Translations under genes and position numbers: made by a program
From: Candidatus Gastranaerophilales bacterium
Lineage (GTDB): Bacteria > Cyanobacteriota > Vampirovibrionia > Gastranaerophilales > Gastranaerophilaceae
DNA length: 64,000 nucleotides
Direction of reading: 5' to 3'
NCBI GenBank assembly: GCA_944323155.1
Contig: CALURL010000002.1
Span: forward strand, 1-64,000
Shown: in pieces, positions 43,740-53,037 of the stretch
Position numbering within the stretch: position 1 is the first letter of the stretch
Layout: each line of letters starts with the position of its first letter
The notes under the pieces: model-generated
The model's input: only the letters and a program-made list of their open reading frames with translations
What the model was told of the DNA's origin: nothing
Database searches by the model: none

Positions 43740-46279
43740 TTTGAATTACCTTTTTGTTGAATTCTTTGCGGAGTTTTCATTTTTCCAAAGAAGAATTGTG
43801 CAATCACTGATGCACCTAAAAGACCTGCACCGAAGCCGCCAAACATTTTGAGCCATTGTCTTGAATTATATTTTCTCTTACAAACTTTTAGGAACATTTC
43901 GTCAATCGCGCTTCCAATTATATTTGCACGTTTTTGTGCTGATGAAGCTTTAGCTTCTCCCCATACAAGGTGTTTGGGTTTTACGAAATAATAATCTTTT
44001 CCGACATAATCTATGAAGTCTTTTCTATAATTTACTATTTGATCAAGCAATGCATTTTTCTTTAGAATTGCTTCTGTTTCCGGATGTAACTTATTATCAA
44101 ACATTAACTTCATAGATTCATCAAAGAATTGAGGATTTTGAGGCATATCAACTCTATCAATACCTTTATTTGACAAGTATTTATTTATAACTTTGCCATC
44201 TTTAACTTCAATTTGAGAGAAGTCCTCATTATTAGGTTCAGGGTTGCGTTTGAAGTAGAATTTTGTCGCAAAGTCTGCTGCATGGCCTTGAAGCATTATC
44301 ATTTTTGTCAATGCAACCATTTCTTCTTTGACTTCTCTGCGTATTCCTGTATGTAATGCATCAATATTAGTTAATGTTGAAATACGTCTGTTAAAGTCTA
44401 TGAAGCATAATAATCTATTAAATGAATTTTTAACATTTTCTATTCTTGAATTAATATAATTCAACTGAACATTTTTCAATGAACCTGCAAGATTGCCATT
44501 AACACCGGCTAATGCTCGAATTGTTTTTGTCATATTAAGTCCGAGATCTGGTTTTGAAAGGTTATTAACTACACTATCAAACATTGCATTAACAAGTTTG
44601 TTGTATCTGTTTGTTATATCACTTGGTTTTATCAAGCTTTGAAGATGAGCTATGCGGTGAACTACTTCAGTTGTCAGCTTTTTATATTCTTCAGGGTTTG
44701 CACAAATTTTTTCAATTTTTTGTTGAACCACGTCTGCTGCAAGTTGTCTGTCAAGACGCATATCTGCAATTTCTTGAGAATTTATGCCAAATAGTTTTGG
44801 TAAATCATCTACAAAATTGTTCCAATAATTAGCTATAACAGTTTCAGGAGCTGCTCCTGCTTTAATGTAGGCATATTTATCAAGCAGTGCTGTTTTAGCA
44901 TTAAAGTTTGTGAATATTTCACATAATTTTCTCAAACTGTTTTGGGTAGCTGAATCAAGATAAGTATCAGGAACAGTTTTTAATGCTTTAGATATAGGAT
45001 TAACATCATCTTTTAGGTTAATCACATTATTAAGAATTGCATTCCAATCTTTTCTTCTCTGTTCCGGTTTCATTGAACTGCTAAAGTCGTCAAAATTTTC
45101 TTCTAATTGTTCTTTTAAGTATAAAATAACTTCGCTGAAACTTTCGCCATCTATTTTTTGTTTATAAAGATTATTTTCTGTGAGAGTATTTTTTATTTGT
45201 TCAAGAGTTGGAGCAAGTTGTTCTATTTGTTCAGCACTGTATCTTTGTGTTGATTTTAGAGCTGTTTTTAGATTTTTGTGAAGTGCTATGATTGTTTCAT
45301 CACCAATAATATAAGAATCTTTAAATAAAACAGTTTTTAAGTCATCTTTTATGGCTTTTGCTGTAACAAGATCGAAGCCCTCTGTCATTATTTTGCATAT
45401 TTCGTTGAAAGAATTCTGAGTTAAAGTTTTATTTCCATATACTTGCAATGCATTATTCAATTTATTCATTGGAGTATTGTCGATAAACTTTTTGTAATTT
45501 TCTTGATAATTTTCTAATAATCTGTCTGCATATTTATTCTGCTGGTTATCTAAAAATTTAGCGATTGGTTTTTCAAGAGAATTACATATTAAGGCACTCA
45601 TTACAGGAGTTGCAAAACCTGCTGTTAGCATCCATAGGGTGTTATTTTGGACTGCAATTTTCTTCATTTTTTCTTGAATAAAATCACGTCTGTTTTCTAT
45701 ATCTCTTGGAACGCCTAATCTGTCACCTATTTTATCAATTTGTTTTTCTGTATAGTTATCCCATGGTAAGAATTGTGGATCAAGATAGAATGGTTTTTTC
45801 CTTCCAAAGCTATCTTCGTATTCCTGATTTATGTTCACACCATGGATTAATTGTGCAGGAAGCTGTATTCCTATTTTTTTCCATAAGGCCATTGAGGCAA
45901 AGAACGATGCTAAGCCTACAAATTCCATTGATTTTGTCATAGGAGTTTGTTTCTGGCCTGCAAGGTACAAAGCTATTGCAAGACCTCCAAGTTTCATTCC
46001 TATATCATTTAGTTTACCTAATTGATGGTCATTTGCTTCACCATGGACAGCGTGTTTTAATGCTTTTGCGTCATAAATAGAGTCTTTAAGCATATTTACC
46101 GGAGCATAGAAAATATTGTTTTTTACAAGTCTACCTTTTGGTCTAAGCGGTTTGATAAATGTTCTGTTATCAAGTTCATTTTCTATGCTAAAAGCTGGTT
46201 TTGGTTTTGCCGGAGATTCTGCATAAGGAGAATTTCCGTTTTGAGTCAATATGTAATTTTGAATTAAGTTTGTTTTCAT
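43736..46279 (-). CDS. Large lineage-specific membrane protein (847 aa)
   Basis: I recognise no domain. A polar N-terminus (with a KPAFS segment) precedes a region near 100-240 holding hydrophobic stretches (GMKLGGLAIALYLAGQ, MEFVGLASFFASMALW, MLTAGFATPVMSALIC). A long helical middle of about 450 residues follows, then a C-terminal transmembrane helix (GGFGAGLLGASVIAQFFFG). Parts parallel the upstream neighbour: DKIGDRLGVPRDIENRRDF here versus YDRVAKKLGIGNNLNDSDQ there. The two are likely distant paralogues. It overlaps the GH13 gene by 4 bases. Confidence 0.7.
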   Translation of the reverse strand: MKTNLIQNYILTQNGNSPYAESPAKPKPAFSIENELDNRTFIKPLRPKGRLVKNNIFYAPVNMLKDSIYDAKALKHAVHGEANDHQLGKLNDIGMKLGGLAIALYLAGQKQTPMTKSMEFVGLASFFASMALWKKIGIQLPAQLIHGVNINQEYEDSFGRKKPFYLDPQFLPWDNYTEKQIDKIGDRLGVPRDIENRRDFIQEKMKKIAVQNNTLWMLTAGFATPVMSALICNSLEKPIAKFLDNQQNKYADRLLENYQENYKKFIDNTPMNKLNNALQVYGNKTLTQNSFNEICKIMTEGFDLVTAKAIKDDLKTVLFKDSYIIGDETIIALHKNLKTALKSTQRYSAEQIEQLAPTLEQIKNTLTENNLYKQKIDGESFSEVILYLKEQLEENFDDFSSSMKPEQRRKDWNAILNNVINLKDDVNPISKALKTVPDTYLDSATQNSLRKLCEIFTNFNAKTALLDKYAYIKAGAAPETVIANYWNNFVDDLPKLFGINSQEIADMRLDRQLAADVVQQKIEKICANPEEYKKLTTEVVHRIAHLQSLIKPSDITNRYNKLVNAMFDSVVNNLSKPDLGLNMTKTIRALAGVNGNLAGSLKNVQLNYINSRIENVKNSFNRLLCFIDFNRRISTLTNIDALHTGIRREVKEEMVALTKMIMLQGHAADFATKFYFKRNPEPNNEDFSQIEVKDGKVINKYLSNKGIDRVDMPQNPQFFDESMKLMFDNKLHPETEAILKKNALLDQIVNYRKDFIDYVGKDYYFVKPKHLVWGEAKASSAQKRANIIGSAIDEMFLKVCKRKYNSRQWLKMFGGFGAGLLGASVIAQFFFGKMKTPQRIQQKGNSK

Positions 46280-46280
46280 A

Positions 46281-47312
46281 TTAGTTCACCACGTACTTTT
46301 CGTCCTTTTTAATAATATCTGATGCATCTAGTTTTGATGGAGAATTTTTTGTTGATACTGCATTTACAACGCCTAAGACTGATGACGCAAGAGCAGTGAA
46401 GAGTAATGCTTTTCCACCATGCTTAAACTGTTGGCCTTCGCCTGTATAGAAAGTTTTCATACTTTTTAGGAAATTTCTTCCTAATGAATTCATAGAGGAT
46501 TTAAATCTTGTTTTCTGCCAGAATTTAAGCGTTGCAACATTAAAGAAATCTTCCCATGGTTTTTGGAATGCTAAACCAACTCCAACTGCTGCCCACAGGT
46601 ATGAAGAAATATTTTTTGCCACATTTGATTTTATGATAATTTCTTTAATTCTTGGTTTTACTTCCTGATCGGAGTCATTAAGGTTGTTACCTATTCCAAG
46701 TTTTTTTGCAACTCTATCATAGTAATAATTTCTTTTCTGTCCTTTGGTTTCATCGCCATAGAGCAGATCCCAGCGAGGAAATTCTACACTTTCAAATACT
46801 TTATGATATTCAATACTTGTAATATCAGTATCATTTATATCATCAGGAAGTTCATATATTACTTTAGCGTATGGAAGTTCTGGATCAACGCCTGTCATCA
46901 TATGTACCGGAATATTTATTAAGGACTTGGATGCTCCTTTTAAAAGCCCGTAAAATAGAACTCCAAGAGCCATTTTTTTGCCTAAAGGACCTGCTTTTGA
47001 ACGTGCAAATGGTTCAAAGTACTTATTTGCAGCATTAAATACTGCCATTAAGGTTAAACTTCCTGTGATGTATGGTACTTGCCCCATTGTAAGAAATTCA
47101 TAGAAATTTGCGTTTTTGCTCCCTTTCAGGCCTTTTGCAGGATACAGAGTTATTGCATTGGAGAATTTGTCTATAGCTATGCTAGTACGTGTTATAAGAT
47201 TATTCTTTAATAGAGTATCGTGTGTGTACTCTAATTTACTATCTTTGTCATTCTCCTTTGACGACATAAAGTTAATATTGCTATTTTTAAGGTTAGTAAC
47301 CGGTAAAATCAT
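46281..47312 (-). CDS. Lineage-specific membrane protein, first gene of the GH13 operon
   Basis: A 343-residue protein of unknown function. The start is ATG 47312 with GGAG five bases upstream; the frame upstream of it is leader. It has a short N-terminus with the tag-like motif INFMSS, then membrane stretches (PYITGSLTLMAVFNAANKY, MALGVLFYGLLKGASKS, YLWAAVGVGLAFQKPW, ALLFTALASSVLGVVNA). The segment TGVDPELPYAKVIYEL aligns loosely with the next protein. One base separates it from that gene, so the three genes form one operon with the glycosidase. Confidence 0.7.
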   Translation of the reverse strand: MILPVTNLKNSNINFMSSKENDKDSKLEYTHDTLLKNNLITRTSIAIDKFSNAITLYPAKGLKGSKNANFYEFLTMGQVPYITGSLTLMAVFNAANKYFEPFARSKAGPLGKKMALGVLFYGLLKGASKSLINIPVHMMTGVDPELPYAKVIYELPDDINDTDITSIEYHKVFESVEFPRWDLLYGDETKGQKRNYYYDRVAKKLGIGNNLNDSDQEVKPRIKEIIIKSNVAKNISSYLWAAVGVGLAFQKPWEDFFNVATLKFWQKTRFKSSMNSLGRNFLKSMKTFYTGEGQQFKHGGKALLFTALASSVLGVVNAVSTKNSPSKLDASDIIKKDEKYVVN

Positions 47313-47408
47313 GTCTACTCCACACACATATCGATATTATTTTATAACCCCTGAATATTATTTTTTGCCATTCTTATGAAATTTACTTTACATTTTTTTA
47401 CATATTAT

Positions 47409-48254
47409 TTATGCGTAAATTCCAAAGAACACAGCGGTTAAGATTCCTGCAATAATGCAATAATAACCAAATATTGCAAGTGAAAATTTTGAGATGAATT
47501 TCATAAAATATTTTATACACAAATATCCTGTAATTGCTGATACAATGGTGCCGGCAATTATTGCAGACCAGTTATACTGCATGGCTTCTTGAATATCTAT
47601 TTTTACTAAAGGATAAACCATTGATGCCCCGAGTATTATTGGAATGCTCAACAAAAATGAGTATCTTGCCGCATTAACTCTATCTAGACCGAAAAACAAA
47701 CCGGTTGCAATTGTCCAGCCGGAGCGTGAAAAACCTGGTAATGCGGCTAATCCCTGCGCTAATCCAATAAAAATTGATGTTTTTAAGTCTACGTTCTCTT
47801 TTTTTGCAACAAAATGTTTTGACATATATTCACTGCCCAATAAAACAAAACCTGTAATAAACAATAATATTCCGACAATTGATGGTGTATATACAAGTTT
47901 CTCTGCAAATTCATGTATCGGAAATGCCAGGCATACTGTAACAACTGTGCCAAGCATTATGTATAAACCTAATTTTGCTTCTTTATCAGACCAGTCTTTT
48001 GTTTTAATTGCATTAAACATGGCCTTTAGAATATTTATTACATCTTTTCTGAAGAAAATTAATACAGCAACAAGTGTTCCCAAATGAACCATAATGTCAA
48101 AAAATACTTCTTCATTTGATTGTTGAACAATTTCTATACCTTTAAATACTTTATAAAAATTTGATGTGAACACAAGGTGGGCAGAGCTTGATATTGGTAA
48201 AAATTCACTTAATCCCTGTACTAAACCCATTAATATTGCTTGTATAAAATTCAT
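47409..48254 (-). CDS. uppP: Undecaprenyl-diphosphatase
   Basis: A 281-residue multi-pass membrane phosphatase of the BacA/UppP family recycling the C55 lipid carrier. The signature halves are GLVQGLSEFLPISSSAHL near the N-terminus and GLAQGLAALPGFSRSGWTI in the second repeat. There are about eight transmembrane helices and the length is normal. It serves the peptidoglycan and surface glycans encoded elsewhere in the window. Confidence 0.96.
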   Translation of the reverse strand: MNFIQAILMGLVQGLSEFLPISSSAHLVFTSNFYKVFKGIEIVQQSNEEVFFDIMVHLGTLVAVLIFFRKDVINILKAMFNAIKTKDWSDKEAKLGLYIMLGTVVTVCLAFPIHEFAEKLVYTPSIVGILLFITGFVLLGSEYMSKHFVAKKENVDLKTSIFIGLAQGLAALPGFSRSGWTIATGLFFGLDRVNAARYSFLLSIPIILGASMVYPLVKIDIQEAMQYNWSAIIAGTIVSAITGYLCIKYFMKFISKFSLAIFGYYCIIAGILTAVFFGIYA

Positions 48255-48274
48255 TTTCTTCTCCCAATGCTGAT

Positions 48275-48637
48275 TTATTCTTCTTCAAAGTAGCTTGCGC
48301 ACGATGTTTGTGTTTCCCAAACTGAAACTTTGCTCAATTGAACAACATTTTCTTTTAATTTTGTGTAAATAAAGTATGCAATCATTTCGCTTGACGGGCT
48401 TTCGCCTTCAAATTCCGGAAGTTCATTGATATCTTTATGGTCAAGCAAATCAAGAACTTTATTTAATTCTTTTTTTAGAACTTTATAATCTATAAGAATA
48501 TTACTTTTATTCAAAGTGTCGCCTTTTACATAAGCTTCTACCATCCAGTTGTGTCCGTGCTGATTTTCGCATTCGCCTTCGTAGTTTAAAAGATGGTGTG
48601 CTGCTGCAAAAAATGCTTGAGTTTTAATTTCGTACAT
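48275..48637 (-). CDS. queD: 6-carboxy-tetrahydropterin synthase
   Basis: A 120-residue PTPS-fold enzyme. Zinc His residues lie in FFAAAHHLL and in QHGHNW, the catalytic Cys in GECENQHGH, and the C-terminal Glu in SKVSVWET. It makes 6-carboxy-tetrahydropterin for queuosine; queC sits at 15 kb. AGAGGA precedes the ATG. It lies between uppP and kdsC on the same strand. Confidence 0.93.
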   Translation of the reverse strand: MYEIKTQAFFAAAHHLLNYEGECENQHGHNWMVEAYVKGDTLNKSNILIDYKVLKKELNKVLDLLDHKDINELPEFEGESPSSEMIAYFIYTKLKENVVQLSKVSVWETQTSCASYFEEE

Positions 48638-48650
48638 AATTTATATCCTC

Positions 48651-49139
48651 TTATCTATTTTTTAATATAAAATCGCAAAGTTCCCTGACAGCACCGCGGC
48701 CGCCGTTTTTGTCTGCTATAAAATTTGCAATTTGTTTAACTTCTTCTACAGCATCGTTAGGGCAGGCTGCAATACCTGCTTTTTCAAGAATACAAATATC
48801 TGGAAGGTCGTCTCCCATATAAGAAATTTCATCAAAGGTAAGATTATATTTATTCATAATCTCTTGAAGAGTTGCTATTTTATTTTTTGAACCTTGATGA
48901 AGTTCTTGTATTTTTAAATTTTTAGCCCTATGATAAACAGTTCCGTTATCTCTTGCTGTTATTATCGCGGTAATTATACCTGCATTATTAAGATTAACTA
49001 TTCCCTGCCCGTCTTTTGCATTGAATGTTTTGTATTCTCTGCCGTCTTCATCAAAGGTAAGGCTTCCGTCGGTCATAACGCCATCAACATCAAAGGCTGC
49101 AAGTTTTATTTTTGCGGCTTTTCCCTTTAATAAGTCCAT
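48651..49139 (-). CDS. kdsC: 3-deoxy-D-manno-octulosonate 8-phosphate phosphatase
   Basis: A 162-residue capless HAD phosphatase giving free Kdo for LPS. Motif I is FDVDGVMTDGSL (D17, D19), then FNAKDGQGIV, ITARDN, and the late motif YMGDDLPDICIL. It overlaps the kdsD stop by one base, forming a Kdo pair. This is direct evidence for an LPS-type outer membrane. Confidence 0.94.
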   Translation of the reverse strand: MDLLKGKAAKIKLAAFDVDGVMTDGSLTFDEDGREYKTFNAKDGQGIVNLNNAGIITAIITARDNGTVYHRAKNLKIQELHQGSKNKIATLQEIMNKYNLTFDEISYMGDDLPDICILEKAGIAACPNDAVEEVKQIANFIADKNGGRGAVRELCDFILKNR

Positions 49140-50119
49140 TATGCAACTCCTGCTTTCAACAGGTCATGAATATGTATAACGCCTATCGGATGTCCTTGTT
49201 CATCTGTTACGGCAAGTGCTGTTATAGAATATTTTTCCATAAGATTTAGAGCGCTTGCTGCGTAATCTTTTTTTGAAATATTTTTTGGATTACGGCTCAT
49301 AACGTCTTTTGCAAGCAATGGACGTATGTTTTGATATTTGATTAATGTTCTTCTGATATCTCCGTCTGTTAAAACACCTGTTAAAATTCCTTTGTCATTG
49401 ACAAGCATTGCCATGCCAAGTTTGTATTTTGATATAAGTTCTATAATTTCTGCAAAACTTTTATTTTCATCAGCAATAGGAAGTTTGTCACCTGTAATCA
49501 TCAAATCTTCAACATGGTATGTAAAACCTTTTCCTAAAGCACCTGACGGGTGGAAAATTAGAAAATCTTCTTCAGAAAAACCACGTTTTTCTAAAAGGCA
49601 TACTGCAAGCGCATCACCCATTGCAAGTGTTGCGGTTGTACTTGCTGTAGGAGCTTTATTAAGCGGGCATGCTTCTCTTTCAACAGATATATCAAGAACA
49701 ACATCACTTGAATGTGCAAGAGTTGAATCAAGCTTCCCTGTCATACCAATCATTTTTACGCCAAAACGTTTGATTAGAGGAAGAAGATTGAGAAGTTCCT
49801 GAGTTTCTCCGCTGTTTGAAATCGCAATAATTACATCGTTGCGGGTGATTATACCGGAATCTCCATGGGTACTTTCAGCCGGATGCAGGAAGTATGAAGG
49901 AGTTCCTGTTGATGATAGAGTTGCTGCGATTTTTCTGCCTATATGTCCTGATTTACCCATACCGGTAATAATTACCCTGCCTTTGCAGTTGAAAAGTAAA
50001 TCTATTGCCCTGTCAAATTCTTCTCCTATATTATCTTTTAGGCGTAATATTGATTTCGCTTCTATGTCTAATACTTCTTTTGCAAGTTCATTAATTTTGT
50101 TTATACTCATTGTTTCCAT
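49139..50119 (-). CDS. kdsD: D-arabinose 5-phosphate isomerase
   Basis: A 326-residue enzyme converting ribulose 5-phosphate to arabinose 5-phosphate for Kdo. The N-terminal SIS domain has GMGKSGHIGRKIAATLSSTG, HPAESTHGDSG and ISNSGETQELL. Two CBS domains follow (around 205-326, LTDGDIRRTL). The start is ATG 50119, after GGGGGAATTAAAT. It is coupled with kdsC by a one-base overlap. Confidence 0.95.
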   Translation of the reverse strand: METMSINKINELAKEVLDIEAKSILRLKDNIGEEFDRAIDLLFNCKGRVIITGMGKSGHIGRKIAATLSSTGTPSYFLHPAESTHGDSGIITRNDVIIAISNSGETQELLNLLPLIKRFGVKMIGMTGKLDSTLAHSSDVVLDISVEREACPLNKAPTASTTATLAMGDALAVCLLEKRGFSEEDFLIFHPSGALGKGFTYHVEDLMITGDKLPIADENKSFAEIIELISKYKLGMAMLVNDKGILTGVLTDGDIRRTLIKYQNIRPLLAKDVMSRNPKNISKKDYAASALNLMEKYSITALAVTDEQGHPIGVIHIHDLLKAGVA

Positions 50120-50246
50120 ATTTAATTCCCCCAGTCTTTTTGTATTATACAATAAATATCCTTTAAATGTATTAATTTTAAATAAATTTTTTAATTTTAT
50201 TTAAAATTATCTCGTCCTATAAACTATAGTAAGTTGGAATAAAATT

Positions 50247-50528
50247 ATGCGACAAAAGGTTATTAAAAATCAATATTTTGATATTAAAATATCTAATACA
50301 AAGGAGATAATTGAAAATTTCAAAAATTTTGTGGCAAAGCATGATTGCCCTGAGCTTGTTATTGATTTATCTTCTTTGAACGTAATTGACGCAACAAAGG
50401 TAATGATTTTATCATCAACTTATCATTTTCAAAAATATCCGTCAGGCAAGCTTAAATGTAAAGTTCCTTCCAGCGGAATACGTGATGTAATTTCTGCATT
50501 CATACCTAAAAATCTAGAATTAGTGTAA
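50247..50528 (+). CDS. Small STAS-like protein
   Basis: A 93-residue protein. The pattern of PELVIDLSSLNVIDATKVMIL (strand, loop, helix) resembles a STAS/anti-anti-sigma fold, but the usual phosphorylatable Ser is not obvious. It is monocistronic. The role could be regulatory or a transport accessory; confidence in the fold is modest. Confidence 0.45.
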   Translation: MRQKVIKNQYFDIKISNTKEIIENFKNFVAKHDCPELVIDLSSLNVIDATKVMILSSTYHFQKYPSGKLKCKVPSSGIRDVISAFIPKNLELV

Positions 50529-50615
50529 AAAAGGCTCTATTAAAAAATATTAAAAATAAGCAAAAATTTTTTTTACATGGTTTAATAGAAATATAAAATT
50601 TAATAATCTTGGTCT

Positions 50616-51578
50616 ATGATTAAATTTGATACATATAACAACAGAATAATGCAAAATTCGATTGTGCAGTATACTGCCAATCCTCAGAGTCACACAGCCC
50701 AAAATCGTAAACCTGAATTTACCTCTTCCGGAGATAATAAAAATACGGCTGCAAAGGCAATGATTGGTGCTACGGCTTTGGGAGTAGCTGTATTTACTAT
50801 TGCAAAACTTGTAAAAGGAAAAGGTGACAATCTTCCTGCAGTCGTCAATAACAGCGGTGTAAATAATATTTTAGAAACTTTGAAAAACGCTGAAATTCTT
50901 CGAGTGAACGGCGAAAAACCAATTAGACAAGGAATAGCTGAGTATTTCAGAAAATCTATAAACGAAGCCCCCGGACATCCTGATTTAAAAGCAGTAGTTG
51001 ATAGAATTATTAAGGTTACAGGAAAAGAAAAACAAAAAAGTTTTGAATATTTAGACAGAATTTTTTCTAAAGACGAAGCAAAAGCTGTAGCTTCATTATA
51101 TAAAGATAATAAATACAATTACCTTTTGCGTGCCGGGCAAATTAAGCCGGATGAGGTTCAAGAAATTAAAGTATTAAATGAAATTATAGAAAAATCAAAG
51201 CCGCTGGAAGAAGATACTATTATGTATCGCGGTATCAGAACAAAAAGGATCTGGGATGATTTTGGAGAACTTGACTTCTCAAAAAATATTTATGAAGGGG
51301 CAATTTTAGAGGATAAAGGTTTTGCGTCTGCAACTCGAGTATACGGTGATGAATTAGCGCAGGTTGATCCTCATTGGCTTGAAGAGCCTGATAGCGGTTA
51401 CATTTTGAGAATAAAAGTTCCTAAAGATACAAAAGGTATTGATTGTCGCGGCTTTAGCGGTATTGAAGCAGAAAATGGCTTAAATTCCGTATTTTATCTG
51501 CCTATGAATTCAAAATTCCACATTTCTAAAATTGATGATGAGGCAAGAATTATAGACTGTGAACTGCTAAAAGGTTAA
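50616..51578 (+). CDS. ADP-ribosyltransferase-like protein with N-terminal membrane segment
   Basis: A 320-residue protein. The N-terminus is disordered with tag-like PEFTSS (about 33-38), then a hydrophobic helix (about 47-66, AKAMIGATALGVAVFTIAKL). The C-terminal third resembles the ADPRT exoenzyme fold: R-motif MYRGIRTK (R205), S-motif DKGFASAT (233-240) in place of STS, the strand SGYILRIKVP, then E284-x-E286 and FYLPMNSKFHISKI. The E-x-E pair lies earlier than the canonical position, so activity is uncertain. It stands alone and has no immunity gene. It may be an effector or an inactive relative. Confidence 0.6.
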   Translation: MIKFDTYNNRIMQNSIVQYTANPQSHTAQNRKPEFTSSGDNKNTAAKAMIGATALGVAVFTIAKLVKGKGDNLPAVVNNSGVNNILETLKNAEILRVNGEKPIRQGIAEYFRKSINEAPGHPDLKAVVDRIIKVTGKEKQKSFEYLDRIFSKDEAKAVASLYKDNKYNYLLRAGQIKPDEVQEIKVLNEIIEKSKPLEEDTIMYRGIRTKRIWDDFGELDFSKNIYEGAILEDKGFASATRVYGDELAQVDPHWLEEPDSGYILRIKVPKDTKGIDCRGFSGIEAENGLNSVFYLPMNSKFHISKIDDEARIIDCELLKG

Positions 51579-51654
51579 ATCATATTTGCCATTTACTATT
51601 TTTTGTAATAATATCAAAGCTGTTCAAAATAATGTGGAGCGAGGATTAGAGTAA

Positions 51655-52980
51655 ATGGATTTTTTACAATCATATGTTCAGGCGCATGCAGTCGGGATAT
51701 CTGCTGGAATTTTATTAATTGCATATATTTTTATTGCTTTAGAAAAAATTCCAAAAGTTACCGTGGCGCTATTGGGTGCTGTGGTTACAATTTTATTCGG
51801 GCTGGTAAGTCAGACAAAAATTGCAGAAGGTTCTATTAATCCGCATTATTTTATAAATTTTATTGATTTTAATGTTATATTTTTGCTTGTTTCAATGATG
51901 ATTATTGTTAGCATTGCGACAAGAAGCGGGATGTTTAACTGGATTGCAAATGAACTTTTAAGACTTACAAAAGGGCATCCTAAAACGGTATTATTTACAC
52001 TGGGTGTTTTTACGGCAGTAACATCAGCCTTTCTGGATAATGTTACAACAGTAATTCTTATTATGCCGGTAACTTTTTTTATTGCTAAAAAGTTAGATAT
52101 TAATCCTGTTCCGTTTTTGATTACGGAAATTTTCGCATCTAATATCGGAGGCACAGCTACACTAATCGGCGATCCGCCTAATATTATTATCGGAAGCGCT
52201 GCCGGGCTTTCATTTATGGATTTTGTGAAAGAATTAACTTTTGTTGTTGCGGTAATTCTTTTTGTTGTTATCGGAATAATGCTTTTGTTTTTCAAAAATT
52301 CTCTGAAATCGTCACCTGAAAAAATGGCTGCCGTTGCAAATCTTGATAATTCTAAAACTATAACTGATTTCCCGCTAATGATTAGAAGTGCTGTTGTTTT
52401 GACACTGGTAATACTCGGGTTTGTGTTCCATGATGTAACGCATATTGAAACTTGTGTTACAGCTATGCTTGGCGCAAGTTTTTTACTTATATTTGAAAAA
52501 CCTAAGGATATTTTTTGTGAAGTAGAATGGAATACAATCTTTTTCTTTATCGGCTTATTTATAATAATCGGCGGTTTAGAAGCATCAGGTGCAATTGCTT
52601 TGATGGCAAAATGGATTCTTGATGTAACTCAGGGCTCTCAACAGGCTGCTGCAATGCTAATTTTGTGGGCGTCAGGATTTATTTCCGGTATAATTGATAA
52701 TATTCCATACACTGCAACTATGACCCCGATGTTATTATCAATTCAAAAAACTATGGGTGCTGATTATACATATCCTTTGTGGTGGTGTTTATCGCTTGGT
52801 GCGTGTTTAGGGGGAAACATGACAATTATCGGTGCTGCGGCTAATGTTATTGTCTCAGAAACTGCTGCTCATAAAGGTTTTCAAATATCATTTATGCAGT
52901 TTTTTAAATACGGCTTAGTCACAATGCTAAGTTCTCTTGTAATAAGTTCAATATATATTTACCTGAGATTTTTGCACTAA
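51655..52980 (+). CDS. ArsB/NhaD-type ion transporter
   Basis: A 441-residue membrane protein of the ion-transporter superfamily, with about 11-12 transmembrane helices. Motifs: TSAFLDNVTTVILIMPV, NIGGTATLIGDPPNIIIG and, in the second half, SGFISGIIDNIPYTATMTPM and LGGNMTIIGAAANVIVSE. These conserved halves occur in ArsB, NhaD and human P-protein. The substrate (Na+/H+, arsenite or dicarboxylate) cannot be told. No arsR or arsC is adjacent. Confidence 0.85.
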   Translation: MDFLQSYVQAHAVGISAGILLIAYIFIALEKIPKVTVALLGAVVTILFGLVSQTKIAEGSINPHYFINFIDFNVIFLLVSMMIIVSIATRSGMFNWIANELLRLTKGHPKTVLFTLGVFTAVTSAFLDNVTTVILIMPVTFFIAKKLDINPVPFLITEIFASNIGGTATLIGDPPNIIIGSAAGLSFMDFVKELTFVVAVILFVVIGIMLLFFKNSLKSSPEKMAAVANLDNSKTITDFPLMIRSAVVLTLVILGFVFHDVTHIETCVTAMLGASFLLIFEKPKDIFCEVEWNTIFFFIGLFIIIGGLEASGAIALMAKWILDVTQGSQQAAAMLILWASGFISGIIDNIPYTATMTPMLLSIQKTMGADYTYPLWWCLSLGACLGGNMTIIGAAANVIVSETAAHKGFQISFMQFFKYGLVTMLSSLVISSIYIYLRFLH

Positions 52981-52982
52981 CA

Positions 52983-53011
52983 TTGAAAAATATGTAAAGA
53001 TATGTTATGAT
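52983..53011 (+). promoter_or_regulatory. Promoter of the third poly-G prepilin
   Basis: TTGAAA (52983-52988), 17 bases, TATGAT (53006-53011), 26 bases before the ATG at 53038. A GAAAGGAG ribosome-binding site follows. Confidence 0.55.
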
Positions 53012-53037
53012 TGCAGTGTAAACGAAAGGAGATATTT

